48,861 nucleotides of DNA, from NCBI GenBank assembly GCA_001795795.1, contig MGKV01000017.1, positions 81 to 48,941 on the forward strand, read 5' to 3'. The position numbers were made by a program, and so were the translations under genes. Positions 21,843-29,797 of this stretch are shown here, piece after piece; the stretch's first letter is position 1, and every line of letters begins with the position of its first letter. The notes beneath the pieces were generated by a model, which was not told the origin of the DNA, made no database searches, and worked only from the letters and a program-made list of their open reading frames with translations. The stretch comes from Candidatus Yanofskybacteria bacterium RIFCSPLOWO2_02_FULL_45_18 (GTDB lineage Bacteria; Patescibacteriota; Minisyncoccia; 2-02-FULL-40-12; GWA2-44-9).

Positions 21843-23000
21843 TTACTCCAATGGATTTCTTGCCAGAGGATATAACGCCGGAGAGTTGTAGCGCGAATAA
21901 AATTTGTCTATTTTGGGTTCAATTCCGTCATAAGAGATGGTGCGAGTGAAATAGGCCTTCATTGAACCGTCCGGATTCTCGTCATACTGATAGGGTCCGT
22001 CAATTGTAACTTTGCGGCTGTCGTCCGAGCCGTAGATTTCAAATATCAGATTGGTTCCGATCATGCTGGTCTGAACCAAGATGTGGCCTTGGGTGTTGTT
22101 GATGAATTTTAAGTCGGATGAGCCGGGATAAACCGTTGCGTCAAATCCCTGCGGATTATAATACTTGACCGGAAAGGAATGCGGCTTTCTTTCCAATATC
22201 GGAAAACCGGCTAAAATAGCGGCGCGGAATATGGTTGTTGAAACTTGGCAGACACCTCCGCCGTATTCGTAGACTAGCTGGTGTCCTTTTATTACTTTTT
22301 CCGCGGCATAGCCGGTTGTTCCGTCAACCGGACCCAGCATTTTGTTAAAAGAAAGTTCCTCGCCGGGTTTTAGTATCAATCCGTTGTATTTAGCCGAAGC
22401 TACGCGGATATTTTGGACGCGCGCCGGACTGGAGCCCGCGAAATTGGATTCCCCGCGGCTAAGGCGGGTTACGATACCTAGAGAGTTTATTTTCTCAAGC
22501 GTTACGGCCGGCTCCTTGTATTTGACCGTCAATGCTATCTCTTTGTCTCCTTTAAGCAAACCGGCCAAAACTAAACCAACGGAAGTTTCTATGTCAACAA
22601 ATTTACCTTCTGACGCCGGAACAAATTCCACGGCCCGGCCTTCTTCCAGTTTGAATTTGGCGTTGACTGGGTCCTTGTCAAACGACAGCGACAGGGCTGA
22701 AACATGGTCAGACACTTTAGCCGTTGAAATCCTTAGCTCCTTCCGGCCGGTATAACTGCGCTTATAAGATTCAACCCAGCTTTTTAGGGTGCCGCTTTTC
22801 ACGATAACCGCCCGGTCTTCCAATTTAAGAGTAATATCATGGGAAACGGCTCGGAGCAGTTTATTTGAAATGTCGGGTATTTCTACGCGCGGGGGCGGTT
22901 TGAGCAGTTGGGAGAGGTAGTAATACTGGCCCAAAACAAAAGCGGAGGTTACGATACCGCCAAAAACCAGCGCTTTCATAATAATCCTGCGCGGCATCAT
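21843..23000 (-). CDS. VanW-family protein, membrane-anchored
   Basis: VanW-domain proteins occur in some vancomycin-resistance clusters and widely in Gram-positive and CPR genomes; the biochemical role is unsettled, with a link to the cell wall. The 385-aa product has an N-terminal membrane segment (IMKALVFGGIVTSAFVLGQY), a peptidoglycan-binding-4-like middle part (residues 55-175) and the VanW domain with its signatures RGESNFAGSSPARVQNIRVA, LKPGEELSFNKMLGP, YEYGGGVCQVSTTIFRAAIL and RKPHSFPVKYYNPQGFDATV. The start directly abuts the stop of hsp20 (0 nt between), so translation is coupled. The first of three nearby ATGs is used. Confidence 0.92.
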   Translation of the reverse strand: MMPRRIIMKALVFGGIVTSAFVLGQYYYLSQLLKPPPRVEIPDISNKLLRAVSHDITLKLEDRAVIVKSGTLKSWVESYKRSYTGRKELRISTAKVSDHVSALSLSFDKDPVNAKFKLEEGRAVEFVPASEGKFVDIETSVGLVLAGLLKGDKEIALTVKYKEPAVTLEKINSLGIVTRLSRGESNFAGSSPARVQNIRVASAKYNGLILKPGEELSFNKMLGPVDGTTGYAAEKVIKGHQLVYEYGGGVCQVSTTIFRAAILAGFPILERKPHSFPVKYYNPQGFDATVYPGSSDLKFINNTQGHILVQTSMIGTNLIFEIYGSDDSRKVTIDGPYQYDENPDGSMKAYFTRTISYDGIEPKIDKFYSRYNSPALYPLARNPLE

Positions 23001-23393
23001 CTAAATGGAAACTTTTAGTTTGGTGACTTTGTTTTTTTCAAGCTTGGGAAGCCGTAACGTCAGTATCCCGTTTTTTATTGATGCCTTGGCGTTTTCCACA
23101 TTAACATCCATCGGCAGAATGACGGAACGGGAAAAAGGACCCCAATAGAGCTCTTTATAATAATAATCCGCCGGTTGAAGCTTATACTCCGGCTGGCGAT
23201 GGCCGCGGATGGTGACCATATCTTTGCTTAGGGAAATATCAAGATCTTCCTGATCGACTCCGGCAATGGTTGATTGAATGACGATATCATTGTCAGTTTG
23301 GAAGATGTCCACGGTCAAGGCGCCCTCAATTTCTTCCTCGGCGGTCTTTTTGGAACGGGGCTGTCTGGTATTGTCGTCAATATTAAATTCCAT
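23001..23393 (-). CDS. Small heat shock protein, Hsp20/alpha-crystallin family
   Basis: ATP-independent chaperone that holds unfolding proteins. 130 aa, with the alpha-crystallin domain from about residue 25 (LTVDIFQTDNDIVIQSTIAG) through SKDMVTIRGHRQPEY, YYYKELYWGPFSRSVILPMD and the C-terminal KNGILTLRLPKLEKNK (the usual GxLxxxxPK). The ATG at 23393 is chosen over an upstream TTG because a TACAAT box lies exactly 6 nt before it. It is transcribed together with vanW, without a gap. Confidence 0.95.
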   Translation of the reverse strand: MEFNIDDNTRQPRSKKTAEEEIEGALTVDIFQTDNDIVIQSTIAGVDQEDLDISLSKDMVTIRGHRQPEYKLQPADYYYKELYWGPFSRSVILPMDVNVENAKASIKNGILTLRLPKLEKNKVTKLKVSI

Positions 23394-23399
23394 AATCTT

Positions 23400-23427
23400 A
23401 TTGTAATGCAACTGCGGAGCGCTGTCT
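23400..23427 (-). promoter_or_regulatory. Promoter of hsp20-vanW, leaderless layout
   Basis: Minus strand TAGACA (23422-23427), 16-nt spacer, TACAAT (23400-23405), 6 nt to the ATG at 23393. Confidence 0.65.
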
Positions 23428-24151
23428 ATGCGGCGCGGGTTGCTTTGCAGTATTTCCGTTTTGTCTTTGCGAATAAAAGATAGACCAAGTAAGCCATTGA
23501 GAGCAACAGCAATGTGGTGAAGAACAATCCTTGGGCGTGACTGGCGGATGAGAGCAGAAGATTAAAAATAAAATGAGAGATAGTGGCGAGTGCCAGCCCC
23601 GCGAGTATGAATTTTTTTCTGTGGTGGTCAAAAAGCCAGGCGATGGCTATAAAATAACCGAATATCGCCGCCGATAAGGTGTGAAGCAAGGTGGCTCCGA
23701 AAAAACGCAACAAAATCGTGCTGAAGGCCGTAGAAATTCCTTTCGGCAGGACATTATAAGCGACGAGGATGTTCTCCATGGCGGCAAATCCAAGCGAAGC
23801 GGTAATCATATAAATCATGCCATCGGTCGGTTCGTCAAACTCCGGCGTATTTAGGGCCACTGACCGGACGGCGTAAAATTTTATGGTCTCTTCCACGAAA
23901 GCCGCCCAAAAAAGGAAGGCGCCGGTATTCATAAGACCGCGGCGGTCAACGGCCAGAAGGCCGGAGAAAAAGTCGGCAAATAAAAACTGCAGGATAATGG
24001 CTAACGGCGAGATGATAACTCCCATCAGGAAAGTTTTTAACAGCAATGATTTTGGTTCGGGTTCGCAGTCTTCCCGCAGGTATAAAAAAAGCCAAAAAAG
24101 GCTTGGCGCCAAACCAAGTAGAGCAAGCAACAGGATATTAGTGCTGGTCAT
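23426..24151 (-). CDS. PrsW-type intramembrane metalloprotease family protein
   Basis: Multi-pass membrane protein of 241 aa related to PrsW, the protease that starts anti-sigma factor degradation in Bacillus. Conserved features are LREDCEPEPKSLLLKTFLMG after the first membrane segment, the putative catalytic AAFVEETIKFYAVR (EExxK), the PTDGMIYMITASLGFAAMEN block and the late ATISHFIFNLLL histidine. The ATG at 24151 is used because its -10 box, TATAAT, sits 6 nt upstream; longer forms would start inside valS. The promoter overlaps the valS stop codon. Substrate unknown; whether there is a sigma/anti-sigma partner cannot be seen here. Confidence 0.85.
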   Translation of the reverse strand: MTSTNILLLALLGLAPSLFWLFLYLREDCEPEPKSLLLKTFLMGVIISPLAIILQFLFADFFSGLLAVDRRGLMNTGAFLFWAAFVEETIKFYAVRSVALNTPEFDEPTDGMIYMITASLGFAAMENILVAYNVLPKGISTAFSTILLRFFGATLLHTLSAAIFGYFIAIAWLFDHHRKKFILAGLALATISHFIFNLLLSSASHAQGLFFTTLLLLSMAYLVYLLFAKTKRKYCKATRAA

Positions 24152-24157
24152 GCTTAA

Positions 24158-24186
24158 ATTATAAACCAGAATGTTGGAACGGCCAA
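24158..24186 (-). promoter_or_regulatory. Promoter of the prsW-like gene, -10 box contains the valS stop codon
   Basis: Minus strand TTGGCC (24181-24186), 17-nt spacer, TATAAT (24158-24163), 6 nt to the ATG. The TAA of valS is bases 3-5 of the -10 box. Confidence 0.75.
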
Positions 24187-26438
24187 GGCGCAACCACAAG
24201 AAGCTCCGCTTCTTTTTGAGGCAGTTGCCGGTAGATTTCTTCGGTGACAAATGGTGCAAACGGATGGAGCAACCGTAGAATAGTATTTAGACAGTATAAA
24301 AGTATTTTTTGCGTGTTTTCCTTTTGCTGTACATCCTGAAGCTGAACCTTGGATTTCTCAATATAGATGTCGGCGAACTCGTGCCAGACGAACTGGTAAA
24401 TTTGGTTGGCCGGTTCGTGGATGATATGGCGGTCAAGGTTGTCGGTTACGGATTTAACAAGCGCTTCAAGTTTAGCAAGAATGTCCTTGTCCGCATCTGT
24501 AATACTTTGCGGTTTTGAAATTTGAAATTTGAAATTAGAAATTGGAGTATTCATCAGAATATATCGGCTGATATTCCACAGTTTGTTGGCGAAATGTTTG
24601 TAGGCCTTGATTTTGTCTTCCCAAATGCGCGTATCGGTTCCCGGCGTATTGCCGACGACCAAAGCCATGCGCGCGGCATCGGCGCCGAATTTCTCGGCAA
24701 CGTCAATCGGGTCAATGCCGTTGCCCAGCGACTTAGACATTTTGCGTCCCTTGGCGTCGCGGACGGTGCCATGCAGATATACGTCGCGGAATGGAATATC
24801 GCCCAGCGCGTAGCCGCTCATCATTATCATGCGCGCGACCCAAAAGAATAAAATTTCGTATCCGGTTTCAAGGATATCGGTGGGGTGGTATGCCTCCAAG
24901 TCCTTTGTTTTCTCGGGCCAGCCGAGGGTGGAGAAAGTCCACAGGCCGGAAGAAAACCAGGTATCTAGCGTATCCGGGTCTTGGATAAACTTTGCATCAC
25001 AGAATTCGCACTTTGGCGCGGCGGCGGCAACAATCGTATCTTTGCATTTGACGATATCGCCCTCATGGCCGGTTCGTGGAATGCATTTCGGCTCATGATA
25101 CCATACGGGGATTTGATGCCCATACCAAATTTGCCGCGAGATGCACCAGTCCCGCAGGTTATCTACCCAATGAAAGTATGTTTTGGCAAAATGGTCGGGG
25201 ATGATTTTAATTTGTCCGGAGGCGACTGCATTGCGCATGATGTCTTTGAGAGTTGTTTCCGAACCGGACTGGAGGCCTTTTAATTTTGAATTTTTGATTT
25301 TAAATTTTGTATTTACATTTACAAACCACTGGAGCTTCGGCAAAGGTTCAATTATGCCGCCGGTTCTTTCGGCCGTGGCGATGTTCTGGGTTACCTCCTC
25401 TTCTTTTTCAAGAAGATTATTTTCTTTAAGCCAATTTATGATTTCTTCCCGCGCTTCGGATGTTTTCTTGCCGCGGATGCGCTCGTCGCCTACCAGTATG
25501 CGGGCGTATTCGCTGATTACCTGCGGAGCGGAGAGATTGTGGCGCTTGGCTATTTCCCAGTCGGTCATACTGTGAGCGGGCGTAACGCCGACGGCGCCGG
25601 TCCCAAATTCGGGGTCGGCGGCGGGGTCGGCCACGATCTTGATATTTAGCGGAACGCCGCAGAAATCCAGGTTGTATTCTTTGCCGATATATTGCTGATA
25701 GCGTTTGTCGTCGGGATGGACGGCCACGGCGGTGTCGCCGACTTTGGTTTCGGGACGAGTGGTGGAGATAGCAATGGGGAAATCTTTGGCGTAGCGAAAA
25801 GTATAAAGCTTGGTTTTGCGCTCTTCATAAACGATTTCGTCATCGGAAATGGTTGTCTGACCCTTAGGATCCCAATTGACGATACGGTTGCCGCGGTAGA
25901 TCAGGCCGTCATCATACATTTGTTTGAATATTGTCCGGACGGCCAAACTGCGTTTCTCATCCAGCGTAAAGGCCTCGCGGCTCCAGTCGCAGGATGCGCC
26001 CATGACGCGGATCTGTTTCTGGATAGTTTTGCGGCTTTGACTGACGAACTCGTCTATCCGGCGCAGTAATTCTTCGCGGCCGAGGTCGTGGCGATTTTTG
26101 CCTTCTTTTTTGTAGATCTCTTTTTCAACGACCGCTTGAGTGGCGATGGCGGCGTGGTCGGTGCCCGGGAGCCATAGCGTCTTAAAACCGCGCATGCGGC
26201 GGTAACGGATCATGATGTCTTCAAGAGTGAGCATTAGCGCGTGGCCCATGTGCAAGATGCCGGTAGCGTTAGGCGGGGGCATCATGATTGTAAACGGCTT
26301 TGGTTCTGGAATTTTACCCCGCTTCGCCAATGCTACGCAGGGCAGTCCTTCTGGGCTGAAAAATCCGCTCTCTTCCCAGAGTTTGTATATGCGCTGTTCT
26401 GTCTCGCGAGGATTGTACGCTTTCGGCAGTTCTTCCAT
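24159..26438 (-). CDS. valS: Valyl-tRNA synthetase
   Basis: Charges tRNA-Val and edits mischarged threonine. The 759-aa product has the class I HIGH motif as HMGH (PNATGILHMGHALMLTL), the editing domain (ISTTRPETKVGDTAVAVHPD, GTGAVGVTPAHSMTDWEIAK), the KMSKS loop (GRKMSKSLGNGIDP) and the anticodon-binding domain. It ends after the helical domain (LVVAPWPF) and lacks the C-terminal coiled coil of E. coli ValRS (951 aa). Two low-complexity segments rich in Asn, Phe, Lys and Ile, near residues 373-387 (KFKIKNSKLK) and 631-643 (ISNFKFQISK), are encoded by AT-rich words also found between genes, and look like in-frame insertions. Confidence 0.97.
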   Translation of the reverse strand: MEELPKAYNPRETEQRIYKLWEESGFFSPEGLPCVALAKRGKIPEPKPFTIMMPPPNATGILHMGHALMLTLEDIMIRYRRMRGFKTLWLPGTDHAAIATQAVVEKEIYKKEGKNRHDLGREELLRRIDEFVSQSRKTIQKQIRVMGASCDWSREAFTLDEKRSLAVRTIFKQMYDDGLIYRGNRIVNWDPKGQTTISDDEIVYEERKTKLYTFRYAKDFPIAISTTRPETKVGDTAVAVHPDDKRYQQYIGKEYNLDFCGVPLNIKIVADPAADPEFGTGAVGVTPAHSMTDWEIAKRHNLSAPQVISEYARILVGDERIRGKKTSEAREEIINWLKENNLLEKEEEVTQNIATAERTGGIIEPLPKLQWFVNVNTKFKIKNSKLKGLQSGSETTLKDIMRNAVASGQIKIIPDHFAKTYFHWVDNLRDWCISRQIWYGHQIPVWYHEPKCIPRTGHEGDIVKCKDTIVAAAAPKCEFCDAKFIQDPDTLDTWFSSGLWTFSTLGWPEKTKDLEAYHPTDILETGYEILFFWVARMIMMSGYALGDIPFRDVYLHGTVRDAKGRKMSKSLGNGIDPIDVAEKFGADAARMALVVGNTPGTDTRIWEDKIKAYKHFANKLWNISRYILMNTPISNFKFQISKPQSITDADKDILAKLEALVKSVTDNLDRHIIHEPANQIYQFVWHEFADIYIEKSKVQLQDVQQKENTQKILLYCLNTILRLLHPFAPFVTEEIYRQLPQKEAELLVVAPWPFQHSGL
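24512..24546. repeat. AT-rich reiterated insert in valS (C-terminal half)
   Basis: Repeats of GAAATTT (plus strand), translated as ISNFKFQISK in a region where ValRS needs no such segment. Matches in type the intergenic words at 15330-15366. Confidence 0.55.
25279..25318. repeat. AT-rich reiterated insert in valS (middle)
   Basis: Repeats of AATTTTGAATTTTTGATTTT, translated as KFKIKNSKLK just after the editing domain (QWFVNVN). Same word family as at 16702-16815 and inside tsaD. Confidence 0.6.
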
Positions 26439-26441
26439 GAA

Positions 26442-27062
26442 TTAAGGTTGAGCTGCTTTTTGCATTGAACGGTCGTGGAGTTTGTTCAGTATGAGTAAAC
26501 CAGCTAAAGCGCCTACTAATGCGAGGAACATATCGGATTGAGTATCCCAGATGTAACCCTGTGTTCCGAGAAAAGAGTCGCCAGCGCTGCCGGAAGCCAG
26601 ACTTACCCACCATTCGATCAATTCATAGAGGGCGCTTGCGGCCAGAACGACGGATATTGAGATAAAAGGGAGCCAGAATGAGTTATGTTTTGTCAGGGGC
26701 GACTTTCTGATTAAAACTTCTCTGACATATATAGCCGGCATAAAACCCTGCGCAAGGTGGCCGATCTTGTCATAATTATTTCTCGTAAAACCGAAGATTT
26801 GTTTCATCCATTCGCCGACTGGCGCGAGAGCGTATGTTGAGTGTCCGCCTATCATCAGGATAATGGCGTGAATAGCAATCAGAGTATACATCAGGTTGCT
26901 CAAGCGGAACTTTCGATAGGTGGGGAAGATAATCGCCGCGCCGACAACGGCCGGAAAAACTTCCAACAGCCAAGTAAAATAGTCATGAGGATTGATTGCC
27001 GACCAAACAAAAAAAGCGGATACGATGCAAAGCAGAAAGATATGGTATTTGTTGATTTTCAT
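26442..27062 (-). CDS. DUF2238/YjdF-type membrane protein
   Basis: Integral membrane protein of 206 aa with about six hydrophobic helices (HIFLLCIVSAFFVWSAI, LMYTLIAIHAIILMIGGHST, ISISVVLAASALYELIEWW, FLALVGALAGLLIL). It carries the family signature NNYDKIGHLAQGFMPAI and SAGDSFLGTQGYIWDTQSD, which identifies it as the YjdF/DUF2238 group. No function is established that I know of. Its -10 box, TAGAAT, overlaps the stop codon of tsaD and lies 6 nt before the ATG. It ends 3 nt before valS starts, so valS is probably transcribed from here as well. Confidence 0.88.
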   Translation of the reverse strand: MKINKYHIFLLCIVSAFFVWSAINPHDYFTWLLEVFPAVVGAAIIFPTYRKFRLSNLMYTLIAIHAIILMIGGHSTYALAPVGEWMKQIFGFTRNNYDKIGHLAQGFMPAIYVREVLIRKSPLTKHNSFWLPFISISVVLAASALYELIEWWVSLASGSAGDSFLGTQGYIWDTQSDMFLALVGALAGLLILNKLHDRSMQKAAQP

Positions 27063-27068
27063 GTTCTT

Positions 27069-27097
27069 ATTCTAGCTCAAACTTAAATTAGCGTCCA
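27069..27097 (-). promoter_or_regulatory. Promoter of the yjdF-like gene, -10 box contains the tsaD stop codon
   Basis: Minus strand TGGACG (27092-27097), 17-nt spacer, TAGAAT (27069-27074), 6 nt to the ATG at 27062. TAG of tsaD is the first half of the -10 box. Confidence 0.65.
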
Positions 27098-28190
27098 TCT
27101 TAATTGACTTCCAGCTAAATTTGTTCCGGCTTGTCGTTGGAATTTGAGCATACCGGAAATATCCGGCGCAGGCGATCATGGTGGCGTTGTCGCCGGTGTA
27201 TTCCATGGCGGGCTGGAAATACCTGATGCCCGCTTTGGCGCAATTTTTGGAAAGTTCTTCACGCAGATATTTGTTGGCCGATACGCCGCCTGAAAGCAAG
27301 ACAGCTTTTGTTTTAAATTGCGCGGCGGCTTTCAAAGTTTTTTGAACCAGCACCTCAATAGCGGCTTTTTGGAATTCGTAACAAATCTCGTTGACGACAG
27401 AATCTGTTAATTTAGTTTTATTTTCTTTAAGTTCCCGCACCTTATACAGAACCGAAGTTTTCAACCCCGAATAGCTAAAATTAAAATCCTTGGACTTAAT
27501 CATCGGCCTCGGAAACTTAATAATTGTATCCGCGTTGATCCGTATTGATCCCGCGTTATTCAGCGCAAATTGCTCGGCTAGCCGAGCAATTTGAGGCCCG
27601 CCCGGATAGCCCAGACCAAGTAGCCGCGCGACCTTGTCAAATGCTTCGCCCACTGCGTCATCCAGCGTCTCGCCGATGATTTTATATTTGCCGTGGTCTT
27701 GCATCAGCACCAGCTCCGTATGCCCTCCCGAGACGATTAAATTCAACGCCGGAAATATCTTATCTCCGAAATTTTGAATTTTGAGTTTTGAATTTTGAGT
27801 TTTCACTCCAATTGGCATCAGCCAATTGGAGTGTATGTGTCCGTCCAGATGATTAACTCCGACAATTGGTTTATCATATTTCCATGCTAAAGTCCGCGCG
27901 AAAGTCAGGCCGGTTAAAAGCGCCGGAGCGAGACCGGGGCCGCGCGTGACGGAGATCAGGCCTATGCCGTCAATATCCGTTTCGGCGTCCGCGAGCGCGG
28001 TTTTAAAAACATGCCCGATGTTTTTGGCATGCTCGCGGGCGGCCAGATTGGGCACGACGCCGCCAAATTTTGCGTGAAGTTTTACCTGTGACGAGATGGC
28101 ATTTGACAAAACTTCAATCCGGCTACTTTTCGCCTCAATTATGGCTATGGCCGTCTCGTCACAGGATGTTTCAATTCCTAGTATTTTCAT
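27072..28190 (-). CDS. tsaD: tRNA N6-adenosine threonylcarbamoyltransferase
   Basis: Transfers threonylcarbamoyl to A37 of ANN-reading tRNAs, with TsaB and TsaE. The 372-aa product has the start ILGIETSCDETAIAI, the metal-binding HxxxH region VGVNHLDGHIHSNW, the ATPase motif LIVSGGHTELVLM, GEAFDKVARLLGLGYPGGPQ and the final SGGVSANKYLRE ... DNATMIACAGYFRY. It is longer than E. coli TsaD (337 aa), mainly through a segment after HSNW (residues about 121-142: LMPIGVKTQNSKLKIQNFGD) encoded by a perfect hairpin plus AT-rich words (27765-27833). That segment falls in a loop between two conserved motifs. tsaB and tsaE are not seen in the window. Divergent from murC with 23 nt between the starts. Confidence 0.97.
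   Translation of the reverse strand: MKILGIETSCDETAIAIIEAKSSRIEVLSNAISSQVKLHAKFGGVVPNLAAREHAKNIGHVFKTALADAETDIDGIGLISVTRGPGLAPALLTGLTFARTLAWKYDKPIVGVNHLDGHIHSNWLMPIGVKTQNSKLKIQNFGDKIFPALNLIVSGGHTELVLMQDHGKYKIIGETLDDAVGEAFDKVARLLGLGYPGGPQIARLAEQFALNNAGSIRINADTIIKFPRPMIKSKDFNFSYSGLKTSVLYKVRELKENKTKLTDSVVNEICYEFQKAAIEVLVQKTLKAAAQFKTKAVLLSGGVSANKYLREELSKNCAKAGIRYFQPAMEYTGDNATMIACAGYFRYAQIPTTSRNKFSWKSIKMDANLSLS
27765..27833. repeat. In-frame insertion in tsaD: hairpin plus AT-rich words
   Basis: 13-bp perfect stem 27804-27816 with 27821-27833 (CACTCCAATTGGC, loop ATCA), joined to repeats of TTTTGAATTTTGAG (27765-27803). Same two-part build as the intergenic element at 15231-15366, here translated. 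Confidence 0.75.
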
Positions 28191-28197
28191 AAAAAAG

Positions 28198-28207
28198 ATA
28201 GTAAACT
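28198..28207. promoter_or_regulatory. Overlapping divergent -10 boxes of tsaD and murC
   Basis: Minus strand TACTAT (28198-28203) lies 7 nt before the tsaD ATG; plus strand TAAACT (28202-28207) lies 6 nt before the murC ATG. The boxes share 2 bp, so the two promoters should exclude each other. Neither has a convincing -35 box. Confidence 0.5.
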
Positions 28208-28213
28208 GGCCGC

Positions 28214-29518
28214 ATGAGCATACACTTTATAGGTATCGGGGGCATCGGAACCAGCGCTTTGGCCAGATATTTTGTATTAAAAGGTTATCAGGTCTCCGGC
28301 TCTGACGCAACCGAGTCAGAAATAACCAAAGCTCTGGCTAAAGAAGGGGTAAGGATATTTGTGGGGCACAAAGAAAGCAATATAAAAACATCTGACCTTG
28401 TCATTTATTCTGCCGCCGTAGCGGCCGACAATCTCGAACTGGTTAAGGCAAAAAAGCTTGGGTTAAAAGTGCAAAGCTATGCCGAGGCGCTGGGGGAACT
28501 GACTAAAAAATATTTTACCATTGCCGTTTCGGGTTCGCATGGCAAGAGTACGACTACGGCTCTTTTGTCGCTAGTCTTGGTTGAGGCCGGTTTTGCCCCG
28601 ACGGTTATTGTGGGCACGAAGTTAAGGGAGTTTGGCGACAGTAATTTTAGAGCCGGTAAAAGTGAGTACTTAGTTATTGAGTCTGATGAATATAATCGCT
28701 CTTTTCACAGCTACTACCCCAAGATAGTCGTGCTGACCAATGTGGGTAAAGAACATTTGGACACCTACGGTGGTATTGCCGGTGTAAAAATTGGATTTTT
28801 AAAATATCTTAAAAATCTTTCGGAAGACGGAATTGTTTTTGCCAACTGGGCTGACCGCAACTCCCGTGAGGTTGTAAATAAATCCGGCCGCAAGACAGTG
28901 TTTTATAATCGCGGGCCGTTTCAGAAGCACAATTTGAAAATTTTAGGTTTTCACAATCAGCTTAACGCCGAAGCGGTTTGGCAGACGGCTAGGCACCTTG
29001 GCATAAAGAGAAGTCTTGTTGAAAAGGTTTTGTCAAAATATCGGGGTGCTTGGCGGCGAATGGAAAAAATAAGGCCCGGCAAAAAAACATTTCAGGGTTT
29101 TGAGATATATAGTGATTATGCCCATCATCCCACAGAAATTCAGGCGACATTGGGCGGTATTCGCCAGAAATATCCCACGAGAAAAATTGTGTGTATTTTC
29201 CAACCGCATCAGCAAGACCGCCTGACGCGGCTCTACGCTGAATTTAAAAAATGTTTCCCTGACGCCGATGAGTTGATTTTGATGCCGGAATATGTTGTGA
29301 AGGGGAGAGAGGGTTATCTAAAAAAAGTTAAAACCAGTTATGAACTGGCTGTAGATTTAAGCAAATCGTTGCCGCAAAGTCGTTTGAACAAAGTTACCTA
29401 CCAAAAAGATTTTGACGGGCTGGAGCAAGTTTTAAGTAGCCGGAAATATAAAAAGGGGACGCTCCTAGTATTTATGGGAGCGGGCAGTATTGATAATTGG
29501 GCAAAGAAGAATTTGTAA
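28214..29518 (+). CDS. murC: UDP-N-acetylmuramate--L-alanine ligase
   Basis: Adds the first amino acid of the peptidoglycan stem. The 434-aa product shows the Rossmann start IHFIGIGGIGTSALARYF, the ATP loop AVSGSHGKSTTTALLSLVL, EYLVIESDEYNRSFHSYYP and TNVGKEHLDTYGG, and the C-terminal ligase domain with YSDYAHHPTEIQATL and FQPHQQDRLTRL. MurC and the recycling ligase Mpl share these features; length and the lack of other mur genes leave a small doubt, but MurC is the simpler call. It is divergent from tsaD and is followed by tRNA-Glu, which has its own promoter. Confidence 0.93.
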   Translation: MSIHFIGIGGIGTSALARYFVLKGYQVSGSDATESEITKALAKEGVRIFVGHKESNIKTSDLVIYSAAVAADNLELVKAKKLGLKVQSYAEALGELTKKYFTIAVSGSHGKSTTTALLSLVLVEAGFAPTVIVGTKLREFGDSNFRAGKSEYLVIESDEYNRSFHSYYPKIVVLTNVGKEHLDTYGGIAGVKIGFLKYLKNLSEDGIVFANWADRNSREVVNKSGRKTVFYNRGPFQKHNLKILGFHNQLNAEAVWQTARHLGIKRSLVEKVLSKYRGAWRRMEKIRPGKKTFQGFEIYSDYAHHPTEIQATLGGIRQKYPTRKIVCIFQPHQQDRLTRLYAEFKKCFPDADELILMPEYVVKGREGYLKKVKTSYELAVDLSKSLPQSRLNKVTYQKDFDGLEQVLSSRKYKKGTLLVFMGAGSIDNWAKKNL

Positions 29519-29525
29519 TCCGTGC

Positions 29526-29554
29526 TTCACAAAACACACTAAAAAGGGTATGAT
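29526..29554 (+). promoter_or_regulatory. Promoter of tRNA-Glu
   Basis: TTCACA (29526-29531), 17-nt spacer, TATGAT (29549-29554), 14 nt before the tRNA. Confidence 0.65.
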
Positions 29555-29568
29555 TTCGGGGTATTTAG

Positions 29569-29640
29569 GGCGCCATCGTCTAGCGGTTAGGACATTTGCT
29601 TTTCAAGCAAAGAACCGGAGTTCGACTCTCCGTGGCGCTG
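29569..29640 (+). tRNA. tRNA-Glu (anticodon TTC)
   Basis: Acceptor GGCGCCA/TGGCGCT (G-U at the first pair), D-arm GTC/GAC, anticodon stem TTTGC/GCAAA with loop TTTTCAA, T-arm CGGAG/CTCCG, discriminator G. CCA not encoded. The 120 nt behind it carry no recognisable gene. Confidence 0.95.
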
Positions 29641-29760
29641 CGAGCGAACGAAGGTGAGCGAGTACTGAGGTCAGTAGGCCGAATGTGCGTCAAAAAATAT
29701 AAAAAGCTTCAAGGTCCGACTTTGGGGGCGGGCAGGCATTCTGGAAACTTGTAGGTTGCA

Positions 29761-29797
29761 TAAGATAAACGGCTCAACCAGTGAGCCGTTTATCTTA
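29761..29797. terminator. Bidirectional terminator between tRNA-Glu and rplT
   Basis: TAAGATAAACGGCTCA pairs perfectly with TGAGCCGTTTATCTTA around ACCAG. The right arm contains the rplT stop codon, so the minus-strand hairpin begins at the end of the coding sequence. Confidence 0.85.
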
